Positions 32,041 through 37,112 of a stretch of 37,112 nt of DNA are shown here, piece after piece. The position numbers were made by a program, and so were the translations under genes. The number at the start of each line of letters is the position of its first letter. Position 1 is the first letter of the stretch. The stretch spans positions 1 through 37,112 of the forward strand of contig JAIPAP010000035.1 in NCBI GenBank assembly GCA_021740045.1, given 5' to 3'. Source of the stretch: Bacteroidales bacterium (GTDB lineage Bacteria; Bacteroidota; Bacteroidia; Bacteroidales; JAIPAP01). Below the pieces are notes generated by a model. It was not told the origin of the DNA. It made no database searches and worked only from the letters and a program-made list of their open reading frames with translations.

Positions 32041-33255
32041 ATGAGAAAACTCATCTTAACCCTCATTTTATTTTGCATTATAAGCCATGCTGCACAAGCC
32101 CAAATCACAAGAGGTGCCGAACCTGGTGAAATCTACGTATCCAATGGCTGGTATGGTGATAATCAACAAGGATTAGTTTATTTTATTATCCTCCGATCTA
32201 CCAACCATGGAGAAAGCTTTTCAATTCAGCATGAAAATACGGATCCACCTCCACCAGGGGAGATGAAGATTGTAAAAGTACTGGGCGATGCTGCGCCGGG
32301 TGTATTGTATAACTGGGGTGATTACGAACTTTGGGGCAGTTATGATTACGGAACAAGTTGGAACTATAGAGAAAATTCTCCTGGACAATATTTAAGCGGA
32401 CAAATTGCCGGTAAAATATACCGGATAAATGGAGCGGAGTTGTCAGAAAGTGATGATTTCGGTAACACATTTTCTGTTAAAACAGACCCAATAAACTGTC
32501 CGATCCGGGAATTAGGTTATTACGAAGGGGAATTCTACGGTATAAATGGCAATATTGGCGAAGGACTGTATTTAGATCATACTTTTGATTATGGTGAAAC
32601 GTTCACAGAAATACCCATTGATAGCAGCGTAGCATTCTGGCAAATCTCAGGAAAATACCCGGAAATCTCCCGGGGAACTCAACCCGGAGAATTATACCTG
32701 GTATCCTGGTGGCCACAAGCCCATTACAAAATCTTCCATAGCACCGATTCAGGTTACACCTGGACTCAGCAGTATAAATCTGAATATATTAATTTGTATA
32801 TCTGGGGTGTGCAATACACAGCAGGAAGAGAACCCGGTTCTTTCTATGTAAAAAGAATAAGATTTGATTCGACAGTGACACATTCGATGATATATATTGA
32901 TTATAGCAGTGATTATGGCAAAACATTTACCACCTACTTTCACGAGTTGGATTCAACTTATGTTTCAGCACCGGAGAGCGTAATACAAAATACACCGGTT
33001 TCCGCCTACCCCAATCCATTTTCCCATAAAACCACCATATCATTCCAACTGCCCAGGAATTGTGATGATCCTCTGCTAAATATCTACAATATTCAGGGAA
33101 AGCTAATCAGGCGATTTAACATTAAAGATAAAACCTCACAAACCTGGAAAGGTTGCGACAATGAAGGAAAACCCCTACCCAATGGTATTTATCTGTATAA
33201 TGTCCAATATGATCAAATTCATACCCCAACCAATAAACTATTATTAACCAATTAA
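32041..33255 (+). CDS. Secreted Asp-box (BNR-type) propeller protein with T9SS sorting domain
   Basis: A 404-residue exported protein with a signal peptide ending AAQAQ. At least six Asp-box-like motifs of the form S-x-D-x-G-x-T-F/W are spread through it (STNHGESF, SYDYGTSW, SDDFGNTF, TFDYGETF, STDSGYTW, SSDYGKTF), predicting a beta-propeller like those in sialidases and VPS10/sortilin proteins. The phrases RGAEPGEIYV, RGTQPGELYL and GREPGSFYV mark further repeats. No sialidase catalytic arginines or FRIP motif are apparent, so binding rather than catalysis is likely. The last 80 residues (SAYPNPFSHKTTISF, IQGKLIRRF, NGIYLYNVQ) are a T9SS type A sorting domain. The C25 gene starts 13 bp after it. 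Confidence 0.83.
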   Translation: MRKLILTLILFCIISHAAQAQITRGAEPGEIYVSNGWYGDNQQGLVYFIILRSTNHGESFSIQHENTDPPPPGEMKIVKVLGDAAPGVLYNWGDYELWGSYDYGTSWNYRENSPGQYLSGQIAGKIYRINGAELSESDDFGNTFSVKTDPINCPIRELGYYEGEFYGINGNIGEGLYLDHTFDYGETFTEIPIDSSVAFWQISGKYPEISRGTQPGELYLVSWWPQAHYKIFHSTDSGYTWTQQYKSEYINLYIWGVQYTAGREPGSFYVKRIRFDSTVTHSMIYIDYSSDYGKTFTTYFHELDSTYVSAPESVIQNTPVSAYPNPFSHKTTISFQLPRNCDDPLLNIYNIQGKLIRRFNIKDKTSQTWKGCDNEGKPLPNGIYLYNVQYDQIHTPTNKLLLTN

Positions 33256-33268
33256 AATTTAATTAATT

Positions 33269-36200
33269 ATGAAAAAAACAATTGCCAGTTTAATGGTATG
33301 CTGCTTTTTCAGCAGTATGGCTTTAGCCCAAACATGGGTTGACTTCACCGTATCCGAGCAGGAATCCCCCATTTTTAACGTAATTCAATCCACCAATCAA
33401 GCAGTTGAATTTGATGTGGAAGTTTGCGGAATGTACAAACGAGATCTTACCGAAGATAGTGTTATCTATCAACGGATCAACATGCCGGGAGCAGAGAAAT
33501 CCCGTGAAACAGGAGAACCTGAACTGCCAATCATCAGGAAATTAATTGCTATTCCCGAATGTGACAGCATTATATTTAGTGCCAGTATCACCGGGGACAC
33601 AAGCTTTTCAAATTACACTGTTTATCCGGCACCGGATTATAATGAGGTGCAAACTCCCGATAGTGCCGTATATGTGGAAGAGGTCTTTGCCAAAGACGAT
33701 TCGGTATATTCATTGAATACGTATATGCCCGGAGTGAATGCAGAAATTGTTTCCACCGGGTATCTCCGGGGACAAAAATATGCCGAGGTGGAATTGTACC
33801 CCCTACAATTCAATCCGGTTACAGGTCAGTTAAATGTAAATATAAACTACGAGGTTTCGCTGCAATTTGTAAATTCTACCTCTGATGTGAATGAAAACAC
33901 CGGAATCTTTAACAACGTAGCCGCCAATACCATGCTCAACTATACCTCCAGCGGTATTTCAGCCCTTATAAACGATAATGTCCAGGGTAATGGAACTGTA
34001 CGATGGATTACACTTACTGACCCCTCCGAGGCTTATAACATAGAGGCCGATTACCTGATTATTTGTGCCGATCCGTTTTTCGAGCCCAATAATCCCGGCT
34101 CGGAAGTATTACGCATAGCCAATCACAGGGCATGTTACAACGGTTTTGATGTAGCCATTTTAAATGCTGATAATGTAATTTCTGATGAACTAGGATTTTA
34201 TTATGAAGGATATCCTAATCCCGAATATAAGAAAGAACAACGTATCCGAACATGTATAAAATACATTTACGAAGGGGCAAATGCATCGAATACTTATGAT
34301 GACCGGCTCGCCTATGTTTTGTTAGTGGGGGATTCGGAATATCAAACAAACCTCGGTATGCCATCATCATATGATCCAAATCCCGGAGATTCATGGAACA
34401 ATGATCCATATCCCTCTGACTACTATTTTAGCTGTTTAACAAGTATTAATGGTAATTACGATGATGTTGGAGAATTATTCATAGGCCGGTTTTGTGTGGA
34501 TAATAACCTTCAAAATGGCCTTACCGAACTTCACAATATCATCGATAAAACCATATTTTATGAAACAGAACGGACCTTTGATGGATGGCGGAAAGAGGCA
34601 GGAGTACTTGTTTATGAATTAGGTAGTAGCGGTTACCACAACCTCTATCTTGACTATTGGGAGGAAGTAGCTTCATCCGGTTTTACAGTCCATAAAATAA
34701 ATGATGAATTTCCAAACGCTATTCAAAATACTTATGATGTTCTTAATGATGGAACTTCTTTATTTACATACATGGGTCATGGAGGAAAATATGGCTGGTA
34801 TCTGGATGATGGCACAATACATATATCTGATTTTGAAAACAATTTAACCAATAATCACAAGTCCCCTGTTGTTAATGCATTTGCTTGTATGACAGGTTGG
34901 CTTGATGGTAATTCAGATTGTGTTGCAGAAGCATTGACTACCTATTCCGATAATAAAGGATTCACAGGATATTTAGGATCTGGCAGAACAACGTTTCTAA
35001 ATTATGCAGGTGACGAACCAATAAATAATCCCCCTGAATATTTTCAAGAGTTAATACCTTACGGTATTTTTGAGGCAGAAGCTTATATTGCCGGGGAATA
35101 TATTTTGTTTGCCAAAGCAAACGTGTCAGGTCATAATAATGTATTTGCATTTAATTATTTTGGTGATCCCGCACTCAACGTTATGGCTGAGGGCTACCAA
35201 ATTACCCAGGATGTAGAATTACCCGCCTCCGTTGAAATTTCCAAGGAAATTACAATTACCAACGGAGCTACAGTGACAATTCCGAACAATGGCGTGTTTA
35301 ACCTGAAAGAAGATGGAAAACTGATGATAGATCAGGGTGCGACCCTTGTTATTGAGGATGGTGCTGATTTTTACGGAAATACTGATAATAAAATAACTGT
35401 GAATGGTACCATTCAGATAGGCAGTAACGTAAAATTCTCCCGTCTTGGGGATAGTGGTTATTTTGATGGATTATATCTTATGAACACTACAGCTACAACC
35501 ACATTCACAAATTCAACATTTGAATACACCCGCCTGCATCATTATGGTGACAGCCTTTCCTTTGACAACACGGATCTTACGGATTGTTATACCATCAATT
35601 CCTATAATGGGTCCCTTAACGTAACTTATAGTTATTTTGAGGATTCAAGGCTGTACGCTGAAATTGACGATGCCCCTACAGACAGAGTAGCTACCATACG
35701 TGACAATAATTTTATCAGTTCCTATTCCGATACCATTAATGGAATTGATGTAAATGATTATGATGATTATTTCATTGAAAATAATACTGTTAATGGGTAT
35801 TACAACGGGATTCAGGTTGTTAATGCTGGTGGAGGCACAGCGGGAACTCAAAAGTTGGCAGGTAATGATATAACTAATTGTGCTAACTACGGAATCATGG
35901 TTTATAGCTCAACGGTTGACGTTACCTTGAACAAAGTATATTCAAACGAATATGGTGTGAGATTTAACAACAGGAGCAGTGTGGATTTTTATGGTAATAA
36001 ATTTGCCGGTTCACCGTCGGAAACCCAGTACATTTATGATAATGGACGATATGAGATTTATGCTTCCCGGTATAGTTTCCCAAGAAAGTTTGCTTATAAC
36101 GTGATCATAGACGAAGACAATCAGGGTAATCCAAATGATCCACTTGTTTATTTTAATGTAGGTTCTGGTATTACACCCTCAACCAGGGATGTGGAACATA

Positions 36201-37108
36201 ACTGCTGGGGTAATAATTTCGATTTCTGGGAAGATTTTTATCCCCAGGATTCAAGTCTATGGGATTATCAACCTACCTGGTGCCCTCCAGGAGTAAAAAA
36301 TCAAAGTACCGAACAATCATTATTCGCAGAAGCGCTCAGCTTATTTGAGCAAAGCAATTACACCCAGGCAAAAACCAAGTTCCTCCAGGTGGTGAGTGAA
36401 TACCCTACTACCTTATATGCCCAGGAAGCCTTGAAAGAACTCTTCCGTTTGGAGCAATTTGTGGGCGATGATTACACAAGCCTTAAACAGTACTACACCA
36501 CCAATGAAACCATACAGGGCGATACTACACTGCAACGTGTAGGCGACTTCCTGGCTAACAAGTGTGATGTGGAACTGGAAAACTGGCAACCGGCCATAGC
36601 TTGGTACGAATACCACATCCAATACCCGGAATCTTTTGAAGACAGTGTGTTTGCCATCATCGATCTTGGCTATCTTTACTTGTTAATGGAAAACGGCGGC
36701 GAGAAATCCTATACGGGCAATTTGCAACAACATGTTCCATACTCCAAAGACCAGTTCTTTGCAAAGCGCGATTACCTGCTGTCACTTCTGCCGGGTGAGA
36801 AACAAGGCGAAGAACCCGGCCTGGAGAATATGGAAGGATTGCAGGCCGGCAAGCTCCTGCAAAACCGCCCCAACCCATTCTCCAATAAAACTACCATTTA
36901 CTTTAAGCTGGAAAAACCGGCGACAGTTGCCGTTAAGGTATTCAACAACATGGGCATCCTAAAATACAACTTCACCAACAGCTACATGCCCAAAGGAAAA
37001 CACCGCCTGGAAATCAGCGCAGATGACCTGGCTTCCGGGGTTTACTATTACACCCTCGAAATCAATGGTAAGAAGGCCGGTGTAAAGAAGATGGTGGTGG
37101 TGAAGTAG
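33269..37108 (+). CDS. C25 (gingipain-type) peptidase-like protein with beta-helix, helical-repeat and T9SS domains
   Basis: A 1279-residue exported protein. Residues 1-21 are a signal peptide (ending ALAQ) and about 22-240 a C25-type propeptide region. The peptidase-like domain follows, with YMGHGGKYGW containing His504 and NSDCVAEAL containing Cys551, which correspond to the catalytic His and Cys of gingipains. Residues about 660-990 form a right-handed beta-helix-like region rich in Asn and Gly (FIENNTVNGYYNGIQVV). Residues about 1020-1180 are helical, TPR-like (EALSLFEQSNYTQAKTKFLQ). The end from about 1195 (KLLQNRPNPFSNKTTIYF to KKMVVVK) is a T9SS type A sorting domain. The stop lies 4 bp before the window end. 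The gene follows the Asp-box gene by 13 bp. Proteolytic activity is predicted, not shown. Confidence 0.88.
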   Translation: MKKTIASLMVCCFFSSMALAQTWVDFTVSEQESPIFNVIQSTNQAVEFDVEVCGMYKRDLTEDSVIYQRINMPGAEKSRETGEPELPIIRKLIAIPECDSIIFSASITGDTSFSNYTVYPAPDYNEVQTPDSAVYVEEVFAKDDSVYSLNTYMPGVNAEIVSTGYLRGQKYAEVELYPLQFNPVTGQLNVNINYEVSLQFVNSTSDVNENTGIFNNVAANTMLNYTSSGISALINDNVQGNGTVRWITLTDPSEAYNIEADYLIICADPFFEPNNPGSEVLRIANHRACYNGFDVAILNADNVISDELGFYYEGYPNPEYKKEQRIRTCIKYIYEGANASNTYDDRLAYVLLVGDSEYQTNLGMPSSYDPNPGDSWNNDPYPSDYYFSCLTSINGNYDDVGELFIGRFCVDNNLQNGLTELHNIIDKTIFYETERTFDGWRKEAGVLVYELGSSGYHNLYLDYWEEVASSGFTVHKINDEFPNAIQNTYDVLNDGTSLFTYMGHGGKYGWYLDDGTIHISDFENNLTNNHKSPVVNAFACMTGWLDGNSDCVAEALTTYSDNKGFTGYLGSGRTTFLNYAGDEPINNPPEYFQELIPYGIFEAEAYIAGEYILFAKANVSGHNNVFAFNYFGDPALNVMAEGYQITQDVELPASVEISKEITITNGATVTIPNNGVFNLKEDGKLMIDQGATLVIEDGADFYGNTDNKITVNGTIQIGSNVKFSRLGDSGYFDGLYLMNTTATTTFTNSTFEYTRLHHYGDSLSFDNTDLTDCYTINSYNGSLNVTYSYFEDSRLYAEIDDAPTDRVATIRDNNFISSYSDTINGIDVNDYDDYFIENNTVNGYYNGIQVVNAGGGTAGTQKLAGNDITNCANYGIMVYSSTVDVTLNKVYSNEYGVRFNNRSSVDFYGNKFAGSPSETQYIYDNGRYEIYASRYSFPRKFAYNVIIDEDNQGNPNDPLVYFNVGSGITPSTRDVEHNCWGNNFDFWEDFYPQDSSLWDYQPTWCPPGVKNQSTEQSLFAEALSLFEQSNYTQAKTKFLQVVSEYPTTLYAQEALKELFRLEQFVGDDYTSLKQYYTTNETIQGDTTLQRVGDFLANKCDVELENWQPAIAWYEYHIQYPESFEDSVFAIIDLGYLYLLMENGGEKSYTGNLQQHVPYSKDQFFAKRDYLLSLLPGEKQGEEPGLENMEGLQAGKLLQNRPNPFSNKTTIYFKLEKPATVAVKVFNNMGILKYNFTNSYMPKGKHRLEISADDLASGVYYYTLEINGKKAGVKKMVVVK

Positions 37109-37112
37109 AGAG

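Overview
The window reads as a chromosomal piece of a Bacteroidota bacterium, probably an anaerobic or facultative member of the Bacteroidales/Marinilabiliales side. The basis is: several proteins ending in type IX secretion (T9SS) type A sorting domains; FISUMP, C25 (gingipain-type) and TIGR02757 families typical of the phylum; Bacteroidota-style promoters (TTG, about 19 nt, TAnnTTTG), clearest in front of the HU gene; and HydE, the [FeFe]-hydrogenase maturase, which suggests hydrogen metabolism. Genus or species cannot be read from the sequence. I saw no tRNA, rRNA, CRISPR array or complete insertion sequence.

Layout. 1-359 is gene-free with two nested inverted-repeat structures. 360-6292 holds acylphosphatase plus an unknown partner (minus), a quinone oxidoreductase, a TIGR02757 protein and a coupled thioredoxin-like protein (plus), then a minus-strand pair made of a secreted TPR protein and an outer-membrane barrel that carries a C-terminal SPOR-like domain. 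6605-10794 has a small lipoprotein, a Cas4-like/DUF2779 nuclease whose second nuclease domain looks dead, and an M1 aminopeptidase. 10864-13034 is a compact, AT-rich restriction-modification cassette on the minus strand, with a bidirectional terminator at its upstream edge. 13541-23366 is mainly core genome: hydE, rlmD, aroK, recQ, a 3-methyladenine glycosylase, HU, fmt, a conserved protein of unknown function and a metallophosphoesterase. A membrane protein with Mpv17/PMP22-like features follows.

From about 24.4 kb to the end the character changes to an island of large secreted proteins with long AT-rich spacers: a FISUMP protein carrying two copies of a roughly 75-residue module, an FG-GAP propeller fused to two more copies of that module, a second FISUMP protein on the opposite strand, a second FG-GAP propeller with a T9SS sorting domain, and an apparent operon of an Asp-box propeller plus a 1279-residue C25 peptidase-like protein with beta-helix and T9SS domains. 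Domain swapping and gene duplication are visible. Two orphan scraps of T9SS sorting-domain coding sequence, one matching the start and one the end of the sorting domain of the C25 gene, lie about 7 kb apart in the spacers and bracket the FISUMP/FG-GAP block.

The observations most worth following up are the split sorting-domain scars, the chimeric FG-GAP/module gene, the restriction-modification cassette with an atypical nuclease active site, the DUF2779 protein with a lost exonuclease motif, and the RecQ with an inserted segment before its zinc module. None of these alone demonstrates a new biological system. The T9SS cargo island is the best candidate for undescribed function.
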